Source of the DNA: Inhella sp.
Lineage (GTDB): Bacteria > Pseudomonadota > Gammaproteobacteria > Burkholderiales > Burkholderiaceae_C
Assembly (NCBI RefSeq): GCF_027532025.1
Contig: NZ_JAPZSY010000019.1
Location: forward strand, 1 to 32,760
DNA length: 32,760 nucleotides
Direction of reading: 5' to 3'
This document shows, piece by piece, positions 1 through 11,038 of this stretch. Numbering within the stretch: position 1 is the first letter of the stretch; each line of letters begins with the position of its first letter. Under the pieces are notes generated by a model. That model was given only the letters and a program-made list of their open reading frames with translations, was not told where the DNA came from and ran no database searches. The translations under genes were made by a program, and so were the position numbers.

Positions 1-218
1 CGGGCGAAGCAGTGCGCAAGAACATCAGCAGCGGCGAAGTGAAGGCCAAGCTGACGATCGAGGCCGACGGCAAGGTCAGCAACGTCGAAATTCTGGATGC
101 CAACCCCAAGCGAATCTTCGATCGCGCCACGATCGACGCCCTCTCTCAATGGCGCTTCGAGCCGGGGGCCGGTCAGCAGACGGTGGAAATCAAGCTGGTG
201 TTCCGCAACGACGAGTGA
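1..218 (+). CDS. TonB-like energy transducer, C-terminal end (5' partial)
   Basis: The reading frame is already open at the window edge and ends with TGA at 216-218; about 71 residues are visible. They show the TonB C-terminal domain pattern: a strand containing VKAKLTIEADGKV, then NVEILDANP, a helix with DRATIDALSQWRFEP, and a last strand VEIKLVF. In this family the domain reaches across the periplasm to contact outer-membrane receptors or related partners; the N-terminal membrane anchor would lie outside the window. The last 29 bases overlap the 3' end of the convergent waaA gene. A strong intrinsic terminator follows about 60 bases later, inside waaA. It could be a TonB proper or a TonB-domain protein of other function; the visible part does not decide. 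Confidence 0.85.
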   Translation, partial: GEAVRKNISSGEVKAKLTIEADGKVSNVEILDANPKRIFDRATIDALSQWRFEPGAGQQTVEIKLVFRNDE

Positions 219-1479
219 TCGTTGCCATCACCGCGGCGGCCATGCGCTCGGCGGCCCCGCGGTGCTGCTCAGCAAAGCCAAAGCCCGCGTTCGCCATGGC
301 GACGCGGGCTTTTTCGTTGTGGAGCAAGCCGCTCGCCGCCTGAATCGCCTCGGACATGCTCCCCACCCGACGGGCGGCCCCGGCGGCCTCTGCCATCTCG
401 GCCGCCTGGGTGAAGTTGAAGGTGTGGGGCCCCATGAGCAACGGACAGCCGCAGGCCGCCGCTTCGATCAGGTTCTGTCCGCCCAAAGGCTCGAAACTGC
501 CGCCCAGCAAAGCAACATCGGCCAAGCCGTAGTACAGGGGCATTTCGCGCAGGCTGTCGCCCAACCACAGCTCGGCACCTGCATCCGGCCCCTCGCCCCA
601 GGTCGACCGTCGGCTCAACGAACGCCCGCTGGCGGACAGCAAGCGCGCCACCTCGTCAAAGCGCTGGGGGTGTCGCGGCACCACCAGCACATGGGCCGGA
701 AGCGGCCGCCCTTGCCAGGGCGCCAATGCGTCCAACAGGGCTGCCTCCTCGCCTTCGCGGCTCACCGCCAAAAGCAGCACCGGACGCCGCAAACCAGCAC
801 GCCAGACACGACCTCGGGCGAGCAGGCCCGCGTCGGGACGAATGTCGAACTTGAGATGCCCCACCGTTTGCACGTGGGGCACGCCCATCAGGCGCAAGCG
901 GGCTGCGTCGTCGTCCGTTTGGGCCAGGGCCAGGGTCAAACGCTGCGCGGCCGGCCGAAGGAGGCCACGCAACCGCTCGCCACGGCGCAAGCTGCGCTCG
1001 CTCAGCCGGGCGTTGGCCAGCACCATGGGCACACCCTCGGCCAGCGCCGCAGCCTGCAAGCTGGGCCACACCTCGGTTTCCATCAACACACCGGCTTGCG
1101 GCCGCCAGTGGCGGAGAAAGCGGCGCACCGCGCCCGGCGTGTCCAGCGGCAGCCACGTTTGGGCGTCGCCTTCTCGCAGCAACTCCAGCCCCGCCTCGCG
1201 ACCCGTGGCCGTGGTGTGGGTCAGCAAGAGGCGCAAGCCAGGGTCTTGCGCGCGCAAGGCGGCCAACAGGGGCGCGGCGGCGCGGGTTTCGCCCAGGCTC
1301 ACCGCGTGCAGCCACAGGCACCCCGCCTGCGGCGCGCAGGCGTAAAAGCCGAGGCGCTCGACCATGGCGTGGCGGTAACCCGGCTCTTGCCGGCCGCGCC
1401 ACCACCACCGCGCCAAGAGCGCGGGCGTGGCCAAGCGCATGGCCCAGCCCCAAAGCGCCAGCGCCAGGCGCTCGCGCAT
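190..1479 (-). CDS. waaA: 3-deoxy-D-manno-octulosonic acid (Kdo) transferase
   Basis: The product (429 residues) transfers Kdo from CMP-Kdo to the lipid A precursor at the inner face of the inner membrane, an essential step of lipopolysaccharide core synthesis. The N-terminus has a hydrophobic, Trp-rich anchor (about residues 8-28). The N-terminal domain carries HAVSLGE, whose Glu64 matches the catalytic Glu of the family, and METEVWP. The C-terminal GT-B domain has PRHPQRF, GGSFEPLGGQN and MGPHTFNF, all hallmarks of WaaA. Length is normal (about 420-430). The ATG lies 2 bases after the stop of the phosphomannomutase gene, so the two are very likely cotranscribed. Its last 29 bases overlap the convergent TonB-like gene. 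Confidence 0.95.
   Translation of the reverse strand: MRERLALALWGWAMRLATPALLARWWWRGRQEPGYRHAMVERLGFYACAPQAGCLWLHAVSLGETRAAAPLLAALRAQDPGLRLLLTHTTATGREAGLELLREGDAQTWLPLDTPGAVRRFLRHWRPQAGVLMETEVWPSLQAAALAEGVPMVLANARLSERSLRRGERLRGLLRPAAQRLTLALAQTDDDAARLRLMGVPHVQTVGHLKFDIRPDAGLLARGRVWRAGLRRPVLLLAVSREGEEAALLDALAPWQGRPLPAHVLVVPRHPQRFDEVARLLSASGRSLSRRSTWGEGPDAGAELWLGDSLREMPLYYGLADVALLGGSFEPLGGQNLIEAAACGCPLLMGPHTFNFTQAAEMAEAAGAARRVGSMSEAIQAASGLLHNEKARVAMANAGFGFAEQHRGAAERMAAAVMATITRRCGTPA
280..314 (+). terminator. Intrinsic terminator for the TonB-like gene, inside waaA coding sequence
   Basis: Arms AAAGCCCGCG (280-289) and CGCGGGCTTT (303-312) are perfectly complementary. They enclose the 12-base palindrome TCGCCATGGCGA (291-302), and the structure runs into five Ts (310-314). 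On the plus strand this is a classic rho-independent terminator 62 bases after the TonB-like stop codon. The same bases encode part of the C-terminus of WaaA on the other strand. Confidence 0.75.
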
Positions 1480-1481
1480 GC

Positions 1482-2882
1482 TCAGTGACCGGCTTGGAAG
1501 GTGGCGTCGGGCTTCACGCGAGCCAGTTGGGCCATCACCTCAGCCTGGATGCGATCCAGGGCCTCTTGGGTGTGGCCTTCGAAACGCAGCACCAACACGG
1601 GCGTGGTGTTGGAGGCTCGGATCAAGCCGAAACCGTCGGCGTACTCGACGCGCAAGCCGTCGATGGTGATCACTTCCTTCGCGTTCGGGAACTCGGCCAC
1701 CTCCAGCAGCTTGGCCACCACGGCATGATGTTCGCCCTCGGCGCAGGGCACGTTCAGCTCCGGCGTGTTCACGCTGTCGGGCAGGCCGTTGAGCAGCTTG
1801 CTCGGGTCCTTTTCACGGCTCAGGATCTCCAGCATGCGGGCCGCCGTGTACATGGCGTCGTCGAAACCGTACCAGCGCTCGCTGAAGAAGATGTGGCCCG
1901 ACAGTTCGCCGGCGATGGGCGCGCCGGTTTCCTTCAGCTTGGCCTTGGCCAGCGAGTGACCGGTCTTCCACATCAGCGGGCGGCCGCCATGTTTCTTGAT
2001 CCAAGGCGCCAGGCGCTGCGTGCACTTGACGTCGTAAATGATCTGCGCGCCCTTGTTGCGCGACAGGATGTCCTTGACCAGCACCATCAGTTGACGGTCC
2101 GGCATGATGACCTTGCCGTCCTTGGTCACGATGCCCAGTCGATCACCGTCGCCGTCGAAGGCCAGGCCCAGTTCCGCGTCGGTGGCGTGGACGATCTTCT
2201 TCAGGTCTTCGAGGTTTTCCAGCTTGCTGGGGTCCGGGTGGTGGTTGGGGAAGTCGCCGTCCACCTTGGAATAGATGTCGATCACCTCGCATCCCAGCGC
2301 GCGCAAGATGGCCGGGGCTGACGCGCCGGGGATGCCGTTGCCGCTGTCGACCACGACCTTCATCGGGCGGGCCAGCTTGCAGTCGCTGACGATGCGGGCC
2401 AAGTACTCGGCCTGGATGTCCATCTTGCCCAGGCGGCCCTTGCCGGACTTTCCAACTGCGGCGTAGTCCTCGGCCTGGATGCGGCGCAGCAGGCCTTGGA
2501 TTTGCTCGCCGAACACGGCCGCGCCGTTGAGCACCATCTTGAACCCGTTGTAGTCCTTCGGGTTGTGGCTGCCGGTGACCATGATGCAGTTGTTGGCGCC
2601 GTACTGGCCGCGCGTGGCGGCCACGTAGTAGGTCATGGGCGTGGTGACCATGCCGATGTCGACCACGTCGATGCCCGTGGCGCGCAGGCCCTTGGTGAGG
2701 GCCGCCACCATGGCCGGGCCGCTCAGGCGCCCGTCGCGGCCCACGATCACAGCCTTCTGTCCCAAGGCCTTGGCCTCGGTGCCGAAGGCGCGGCCGATGT
2801 GCTCGGCCACGGATTCGTTCAGCGTCTTGCCGACGATGCCGCGGATGTCATAGGCCTTGAAGATGGAGGCGTCAACTTGCAT
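1482..2882 (-). CDS. Phosphomannomutase/phosphoglucomutase
   Basis: A 466-residue alpha-D-phosphohexomutase of the AlgC/ManB type, which interconverts hexose 1- and 6-phosphates (mannose and glucose) to supply nucleotide sugars for surface polysaccharides and LPS. The phosphoserine loop TGSHNP has Ser105. The metal loop DGDGDR has Asp243, Asp245 and Asp247. The sugar-binding loop GELSGH lies near 325-330, and a phosphate-binding RASNTTP loop lies near the C-terminus. All four active-site elements are intact. It is the first gene of a two-gene unit with waaA, fitting a role in LPS sugar supply. The N-terminal MQVDASIFKAYDIRG is the usual start for this group. Substrate preference cannot be read from sequence; a glucosamine mutase (GlmM) is less likely given the loop sequences. 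Confidence 0.93.
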   Translation of the reverse strand: MQVDASIFKAYDIRGIVGKTLNESVAEHIGRAFGTEAKALGQKAVIVGRDGRLSGPAMVAALTKGLRATGIDVVDIGMVTTPMTYYVAATRGQYGANNCIMVTGSHNPKDYNGFKMVLNGAAVFGEQIQGLLRRIQAEDYAAVGKSGKGRLGKMDIQAEYLARIVSDCKLARPMKVVVDSGNGIPGASAPAILRALGCEVIDIYSKVDGDFPNHHPDPSKLENLEDLKKIVHATDAELGLAFDGDGDRLGIVTKDGKVIMPDRQLMVLVKDILSRNKGAQIIYDVKCTQRLAPWIKKHGGRPLMWKTGHSLAKAKLKETGAPIAGELSGHIFFSERWYGFDDAMYTAARMLEILSREKDPSKLLNGLPDSVNTPELNVPCAEGEHHAVVAKLLEVAEFPNAKEVITIDGLRVEYADGFGLIRASNTTPVLVLRFEGHTQEALDRIQAEVMAQLARVKPDATFQAGH

Positions 2883-2913
2883 GGTGCTCGGAGTGATGTG
2901 GCGAAGGGGCGCG

Positions 2914-2919
2914 ATTGTA
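2914..2919 (-). promoter_or_regulatory. Possible -10 element for the phosphomannomutase-waaA unit
   Basis: On the minus strand the hexamer TACAAT (5 of 6 matches to TATAAT) lies 32 bases upstream of the phosphomannomutase ATG. No convincing -35 hexamer is seen at the expected distance, so this is only a candidate. The rest of the 132-base divergent gap (2883-3014) holds a G8 tract and a short inverted repeat (2976-2993) near lytS. Confidence 0.3.
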
Positions 2920-3014
2920 GGAACGGGCGGTTTCCTGGCGTTTCAGCGGCCAGGCTGTCGAACCGTCGCGAGCCTCTGGGGGGGGCGCCCCAGCCATGCC
3001 TAGACTGCCAGCCC

Positions 3015-4142
3015 ATGAAACACCTCATCGCCACCTTGCGCCTGGCTCGCCAGGACTTCTTCAAACTGCGCAAGCACCGCAACGTGCCGGCGTGGTCGAT
3101 GTGGGTGCTGACCGTCTACGTGTCCCTGGCATGGGGTCTGGGAATGCTGGCGGTGACGGGGCTGTTGGGCCAACAGCTTGCTCGCCCAAGTTGGTGGTTG
3201 GAGATGGGGCCAGGCATGTTTGGAACCACGCTGGTCATTGGCTGCGTGTTCCACACCACATACAGCCTCATCGAACGGCTGGCCCCGCAGCGCTTCATCG
3301 ACTGGACGAATGGTGAACCCGGGGTGGGCGTCAGCCTCTTCTTTGGCCTCACGTCGATGGCCTGCGTGGCCGTCGGCTTGGGCGTGGCCTACCTGATGCT
3401 GGGAGGCCTGCCCGGCATGACAAAACAAGGCTGGCCCCCCGACCTCAGTTGGGGGCCGGTCGCCGTGGCATCGGTCTTTTTCAGCGTGATCTGGGGTCTG
3501 TGGGCTTGGCAGGAATGGCACGAAGAGCAACTCAAGCGCCAAGCCAAAGAGGCTGAACTGCGGCTGCTGCAAGCCCAGATCGAGCCGCACTTCCTTTTCA
3601 ACACCTTGGCCAATGTGCGCGGCCTCATCGATTTCGCCCCCAAGGAGGCTGCCGAGATGCTGGATGCCTTCACCGAGCACCTGCGCGCCAGCCTGACCAG
3701 CATGCGCGCCGAGACCGTGAGCTTGGACACCGAACTGACGCTGCTCGGGCACTACCTGCGCCTGATGCAATTGCGCATGGGCGATCGCCTCAGCTACTCG
3801 ATCCAGGCCGACGACGGCGCCCGCGCGGTGATGCTGCCACCCCTGCTGCTGCAACCCTTGGTGGAGAACGCCATCCACCACGGCCTGGAGCCCCAGGTTG
3901 AGCCCGGCCACGTGAGCGTCGAGGCGCGCACGGCCGGAGGCCAACTGCACCTGATCGTGCAGGACAACGGCGTGGGCCTGAACGCCCCCAAGCCCCGCTC
4001 TGGCCAGGGGGTGGCCACGCAAAACATTCGCGAGCGCCTGGCCACCCGCTATGGCGATCGCGCCGCCCTCCGCATCGAGCCCGCCAGCCCGCAAAGCTCG
4101 CGAGGCACACGGTCCAGCCTTCAACTGCCCCTTCACCCATGA
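3015..4142 (+). CDS. LytS/YehU-type membrane sensor histidine kinase
   Basis: Product of 375 residues. The N-terminal half has four hydrophobic segments (about residues 28-50, 70-92, 113-135 and 155-172), so it sits in the inner membrane. A short coiled segment (EEQLKRQAKEAELRLLQ) leads into the His_kinase domain of the LytS family, with the phospho-acceptor in QIEPHFLFNTLAN. The ATPase N-box is LVENAIHHG and the G1 box is DNGVGL. The ATG at 3015 is the first Met matching the family start; no clear Shine-Dalgarno precedes it. The stop overlaps the response regulator start (ATGA at 4139-4142), so the two are translationally coupled and form a two-component system. The signal sensed is unknown; the membrane domain has no recognisable ligand-binding motif. 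Neighbouring genes do not suggest a target. Confidence 0.92.
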   Translation: MKHLIATLRLARQDFFKLRKHRNVPAWSMWVLTVYVSLAWGLGMLAVTGLLGQQLARPSWWLEMGPGMFGTTLVIGCVFHTTYSLIERLAPQRFIDWTNGEPGVGVSLFFGLTSMACVAVGLGVAYLMLGGLPGMTKQGWPPDLSWGPVAVASVFFSVIWGLWAWQEWHEEQLKRQAKEAELRLLQAQIEPHFLFNTLANVRGLIDFAPKEAAEMLDAFTEHLRASLTSMRAETVSLDTELTLLGHYLRLMQLRMGDRLSYSIQADDGARAVMLPPLLLQPLVENAIHHGLEPQVEPGHVSVEARTAGGQLHLIVQDNGVGLNAPKPRSGQGVATQNIRERLATRYGDRAALRIEPASPQSSRGTRSSLQLPLHP

Positions 4143-4885
4143 GTCTGCGCGCCCTGATCGCCGACGACGAGCCCAACCTCGTGCGTCATCTGCAAGCCTT
4201 GCTGACCCAAGCTTGGCCCGAATTGACCCAATTGACACCGGCCCGCAACGGGCTGGAGGCGGCCGAGCGCATCGCCGCCGAGCAGCCCGACGTGGCCTTT
4301 CTTGACATCCAGATGCCGGGCCTGAGCGGCTTGGAAGTTGCCCAAGGCATCGAAGGCGCCACGCGCGTGGTTTTCGTGACGGCGTACGACGCGTACGCAC
4401 TCCCAGCCTTCGAGGCCGCCGCGGTGGACTACCTGCTCAAGCCCGTGACCCTGGCACGGCTGCAGCGGACCGTGGAGCGCTTGAAGGCCTCCAACCCCGC
4501 CGAGGCCGACCCATGGCCCCAGGCCGTGGCCGCGCTGGCGCCGCCGCGCCCGGCACTGCCCCTGCGCTTCATCCGGGCCAGCAGCGGCGACCTCACGCAC
4601 CAATTGGACGTGCAGCGGGTCGCGTACTTCCATGCTGACGACAAGTACACCGTGGTTCAAATGGCCGACGGCGCCGAGCACCTGATCCGCACGCCGATCG
4701 CCGAGTTGGTCGCTCAACTGGACCCCGACCAGTTCTGGCAGGTGCACCGCTCCACCGTCGTGAATCTGTCGCACCTGGCGGGCACCCGGCGCGACGAGGC
4801 GTCACGCCTGTTCGTGCGCTTCAACGGCCTGTCGCGCGAAATGCCCGTGAGCCGGGCCTATGTGGCCCGCTTCAAAGCGATGTAG
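4139..4885 (+). CDS. LytTR-family DNA-binding response regulator
   Basis: A 248-residue regulator. The receiver domain (about 1-115) has the acidic pair Asp9/Asp10, the phospho-acceptor Asp56 in FLDIQMPG, Thr81 and Lys101 in YLLKP. The C-terminal LytTR domain (about 140-245) shows FIRASSGD, YFHADDKYT, the FWQVHRSTVVNL segment typical of this beta-rich DNA-binding fold, and VSRAY. Its ATG overlaps the stop of the upstream kinase gene by 4 bases, which marks it as the partner regulator. Members of this family bind direct repeats upstream of target genes. No target can be identified here. Confidence 0.94.
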   Translation: MSLRALIADDEPNLVRHLQALLTQAWPELTQLTPARNGLEAAERIAAEQPDVAFLDIQMPGLSGLEVAQGIEGATRVVFVTAYDAYALPAFEAAAVDYLLKPVTLARLQRTVERLKASNPAEADPWPQAVAALAPPRPALPLRFIRASSGDLTHQLDVQRVAYFHADDKYTVVQMADGAEHLIRTPIAELVAQLDPDQFWQVHRSTVVNLSHLAGTRRDEASRLFVRFNGLSREMPVSRAYVARFKAM

Positions 4886-4903
4886 GCAGAGGTCCGAATC
4901 CCG

Positions 4904-4920
4904 CGCCTGCAGGGCAGGCG
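4904..4920. other. Small hairpin between the response regulator and ada-alkA genes
   Basis: CGCCTGC (4904-4910) and GCAGGCG (4914-4920) form a perfect 7-bp stem with a 3-base loop in the 54-base gap. There is no T-run after it, so it is not a convincing rho-independent terminator. It ends 19 bases before the next ATG. Confidence 0.35.
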
Positions 4921-4939
4921 GGCACCCACAATCGGCGCC

Positions 4940-6451
4940 ATGCAAGCCCTGGACCCCGCCGCCTGCTACGCCGCACTCCAAGCGCGCGACGCCCGCTTTG
5001 ACGGCCATTGGTTCACCGGGGTCACCAGCACCGGCGTGTACTGCCGACCCATCTGCCGCGTGCGAACGCCCAAAGCCCACAACTGCCGGTTCTTTCCGCA
5101 CGCCGCGGCGGCCGAAGCGGCGGGCTTTCGTCCTTGTTTGAAATGCCGCCCTGAGTTGGCGCCCCGGGCGTTTTCGGTGATGGAGTCGTCACGCTCGCTC
5201 GCGCACGCTGCGCGTGAGCGCTTGGACGCCCAGGTGCGGCAGGGTCAAACCGACTCCATGGACGCGCTGGCTGACGCGCTGGGCATCACGGCGCGGCACC
5301 TGCGGCGCGTGTTTGAACAGGCCTTTGGCGTGTCGCCCTCGGCCTATTTGCAAACCCAGCGTTTGCTGGCGGCCAAGCAGCTGCTGACCGACACCAACTG
5401 GCCGCTGGCCGATGTGGCCCTGCGCGCGGGCTTTGGCAGCGTGCGTCGGTTTCAGGAGGTTTGGCAGCAGCACTACCGCCTACCACCCAGCCGAGTGCGC
5501 CGGGCTGTACGCCCACTCGCCGATGGTGCGTGCGTCAGCGACCGAGCGCTGACCTTGCCCTACCGGCCACCGCTGGCCTTGGAGGCCCTGTTGAGCTTCC
5601 TGGCCGTGCGTGCCGTGCCCGGCGTCGAAGTGGTGGACCGCGACCGGGCCACGCTGCGGCGCACGGTGCGTTGGCCGACCCAGGGTGGCGAGGCGCGTGG
5701 CACGCTGACCGTGCGCTTTGAACCTGAGCAGCACCGGGCGCGCCTTTGGCTGTCCGACCCGCTGTGGCCCCACGCACCGGAGTTGCAGGCCCAAGTCCGC
5801 CAATGGCTGGACTTGGACGCCGACCCGACGGCCATTGCACAGCGCTTGCACGCGTTGCCCGGGGTTCTGGGCCTGCGTTTGCCCGGCGCGATGGATGGCT
5901 TCGAGATCGCGGTGCGCGCCGTGCTGGGGCAACAGGTCAGCGTGGCCGCCGCCACGACCCTGGCGACACGGCTGGTGCGTCGCTTTGGCCAGCCCTTGGA
6001 CACGCTAGACGCCTGCCAGTCCATTTGGGGCCCGAATGGCCCCTGGTGCTTCCCCACGCCCGAGGCCTTGGCGCGCCCTGCCCCCGAGGTCTTGGCCACC
6101 ATCGGCCTGCCACAGCGGCGGGCGGCCAGTCTGCAGGCTTTGGCGAGGGCATGGCCCAGCTTGCCCGCCGACCCCAAGGCCCGCCAGGCGGCGCTGCAGC
6201 AACTGCCAGGCATTGGCCCCTGGACCGCCGCCTACGTGCACATGCGGGCCACCCCGTGGCCGGACGTGCTGCTGCCGGGCGACCTCATCGTGAAGCGACA
6301 GCTGGAACGATGGAGCGCCCAAGTGGCCGCCGAATCGCCCAACCCAACCGCCGCCCCACTGAACCCAGAGCACTGGGCGCCCTACCGCAGCTACGCCACC
6401 TTGGCCTTGTGGCGGATGGACACCCCGGCCCCCACGCTTGCGAAGCCTTAG
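4940..6451 (+). CDS. Ada-like regulatory domain fused to AlkA-type DNA-3-methyladenine glycosylase
   Basis: A 503-residue three-part protein. Residues 1-80 are an Ada methylphosphotriester domain with zinc-type cysteines Cys35, Cys39, Cys66 and Cys69 (CRPIC and CLKC). Residues about 85-185 are an AraC-type helix-turn-helix pair (ALGITARHLRRVF; DVALRAGFGSVRRFQEV). The remainder is an AlkA glycosylase: N-terminal AlkA fold, FEIAVRAVLGQQVSV, the helix-hairpin-helix LPGIGPWTAAY, and the catalytic Asp448 in LPGD. In known relatives the first two domains sense alkylated DNA and activate transcription, while AlkA excises alkylated bases. Here sensing and excision sit in one chain. The next gene, 2 bases downstream, is the direct-reversal methyltransferase Ogt. 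No Ada operator could be recognised in the short upstream gap. Confidence 0.93.
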   Translation: MQALDPAACYAALQARDARFDGHWFTGVTSTGVYCRPICRVRTPKAHNCRFFPHAAAAEAAGFRPCLKCRPELAPRAFSVMESSRSLAHAARERLDAQVRQGQTDSMDALADALGITARHLRRVFEQAFGVSPSAYLQTQRLLAAKQLLTDTNWPLADVALRAGFGSVRRFQEVWQQHYRLPPSRVRRAVRPLADGACVSDRALTLPYRPPLALEALLSFLAVRAVPGVEVVDRDRATLRRTVRWPTQGGEARGTLTVRFEPEQHRARLWLSDPLWPHAPELQAQVRQWLDLDADPTAIAQRLHALPGVLGLRLPGAMDGFEIAVRAVLGQQVSVAAATTLATRLVRRFGQPLDTLDACQSIWGPNGPWCFPTPEALARPAPEVLATIGLPQRRAASLQALARAWPSLPADPKARQAALQQLPGIGPWTAAYVHMRATPWPDVLLPGDLIVKRQLERWSAQVAAESPNPTAAPLNPEHWAPYRSYATLALWRMDTPAPTLAKP

Positions 6452-6453
6452 CC

Positions 6454-6957
6454 ATGCCTCACTTCCCTGCCCTGCGCGCCCAGCGCCATGCCGACAGCCC
6501 CTATGGCCGGGTGTTGCTGGCCCGCACCGACCTGGGCTTGGCGGGCCTTTGGAATGCCGGCCAAGCTCACCACCCCCCGATGCTGAGCGTGCCCGAAGAG
6601 TCTCACCCTTGGTTCGACACCGCACTGGCCGCCTTGGAAGCTTGGGGCGCCTGGCCGCGCCCGCAGAACGACCCACCGCTGCCGCCCTTGGACCCGCAAG
6701 GCACGCCCTTTCAGCTGGCCGTTTGGGCACGGCTGCTCACCATCCCAAGGGGTGGGCTCACCAGCTACGGCGCCATCGCCCAGGGTTTGGGGCAGCCGCA
6801 GGCGAGCCGCGCGGTCGGCGCTGCGGTGGGCCGCAACCCGATCGGCATCCTGCTGCCCTGCCACAGAGTCGTGGGTGCCCGCGGTGAACTGACTGGGTAT
6901 GCGGGCGGCCTGCCCCTCAAAACCCTGCTGCTGCAGCAAGAAGGCGTGCTGATTTGA
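6454..6957 (+). CDS. ogt: Methylated-DNA--protein-cysteine S-methyltransferase
   Basis: A 167-residue suicide enzyme that moves the methyl group from O6-methylguanine (and O4-methylthymine) to its own cysteine. The active-site motif PCHRVV is present near residue 131, preceded by GRNPIGILL and the helix-turn-helix-like TSYGAIAQGLGQPQASRAVG. The arginine finger region and the C-terminal YAGGLPLKTLLLQQEG are normal. The ATG at 6454 follows the TAG/TTA-rich end of the glycosylase gene by 2 bases; the longer upstream open frame is an artefact of the overlapping glycosylase gene. The stop overlaps the start of the downstream transporter gene (TGATG). The pair covers both repair routes for alkylated bases. 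Confidence 0.95.
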   Translation: MPHFPALRAQRHADSPYGRVLLARTDLGLAGLWNAGQAHHPPMLSVPEESHPWFDTALAALEAWGAWPRPQNDPPLPPLDPQGTPFQLAVWARLLTIPRGGLTSYGAIAQGLGQPQASRAVGAAVGRNPIGILLPCHRVVGARGELTGYAGGLPLKTLLLQQEGVLI

Positions 6958-7835
6958 TGAAGTCCACCGATTTGGCCGAACTGCTGGCCTTGGCCGCCAT
7001 TTGGGGCGCCTCGTTCTTGTTCATGCGCTGGGGTGCCCCGGAGTTCGGGGCGCTCAGTCTGGCTTGGTTGCGCGTGGGCCTGGCCTCGGTGGCGCTGCTG
7101 CCCTTGCTGGCTTGGCACCAAGGTCGCCCCAGCCTGGGCTTGCTTCGGCGGCATTGGCGCGCCTTGCTGGCCCTGAGCTTGGTGACCTCGGCCCTCCCCT
7201 TTGCCTTGTTCGCCTACGCAGCGCTTCACATCCCAGCTGGGGTGTCGAGCATCCTCAACGCCACGGTGCCCATGTGGAGCGCGCTGGTGGCGTGGTGGTG
7301 GCTGCGACAGGCCCCGACGGCTTGGCGCAGCCTGGGGCTGGCCCTGGGGTTTGGTGGCGTGGTGCTGCTGGTGTGGACCAAGACCGGGCTTGGCGGCGAT
7401 GCCCGCTTCTGGGCCGTGCTGGCCTGCCTGCTGGCCACGTTGAACTACGCGATATCGGCCGTGGGCACCAAGCGTTGGCTCGACGGCGTGCCACCGCTGG
7501 TGGTGGCCACGGGCAGCCAGTTGGGGGCCACGCTTTGGTTGACGCTGCCTGGCCTTTGGGCGTGGCCGGCCACCTGGCCCGGAGGCATCGCCTGGGTCAG
7601 CTTGCTGGCGCTGGCGCTGTTGTGCACCGGGGTGGCCTACATCCTGTACTTCCGCCTCATTGCGCGCGTGGGGCCCACGAACGCCGTCACGGTGACCTTC
7701 TTGATTCCGGTGTTTGCGGTGCTGTGGGGAGCGATGTTCCTGGCCGAAGCGCTGACCTGGGCCATGCTGGGCGGCGGCCTGCTGGTTTTGGTCGGCACCG
7801 CCCTGGCGTTGGGGCTCTGGCCCAAGCCCCGCTGA
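6957..7835 (+). CDS. EamA/DMT-family transporter
   Basis: A 292-residue inner-membrane protein with about ten hydrophobic segments arranged as two EamA repeats. The first repeat opens with LAAIWGASFLFMR, and the second begins near residue 145 with the segment containing LLATLNYAISAVG. Typical family signatures include ALHIPAGVSSILNATVPMW near residue 90 and a C-terminal GGGLLVLVGTALALG. Members export amino acids, nucleobases or other small metabolites; the substrate cannot be assigned. The ATG at 6957 overlaps the ogt stop by one base (TGATG), so translation is coupled to the repair genes. Whether that link is functional or just operon packing is not clear. It ends 6 bases before the 3' end of convergent ligA. 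Confidence 0.92.
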   Translation: MKSTDLAELLALAAIWGASFLFMRWGAPEFGALSLAWLRVGLASVALLPLLAWHQGRPSLGLLRRHWRALLALSLVTSALPFALFAYAALHIPAGVSSILNATVPMWSALVAWWWLRQAPTAWRSLGLALGFGGVVLLVWTKTGLGGDARFWAVLACLLATLNYAISAVGTKRWLDGVPPLVVATGSQLGATLWLTLPGLWAWPATWPGGIAWVSLLALALLCTGVAYILYFRLIARVGPTNAVTVTFLIPVFAVLWGAMFLAEALTWAMLGGGLLVLVGTALALGLWPKPR

Positions 7836-7841
7836 AGCCAG

Positions 7842-11037
<3,196 letters not shown>

Positions 11038-11038
<1 letters not shown>

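Noticed and set aside
97-1488. A 463-codon plus-strand frame antisense to waaA
   Set aside because: Same GC-driven artefact; composition is Arg/Gln/Ala/Pro-rich and has no start region consistent with a gene.
2496-3014. N-terminal extension of the kinase gene across the phosphomannomutase gene
   Set aside because: The extension overlaps a conserved gene on the other strand and has no family similarity; the ATG at 3015 fits.
3000-4400. A 466-codon minus-strand frame opposite the two-component system
   Set aside because: The plus-strand kinase and regulator have full motif sets; the antisense translation resembles nothing.
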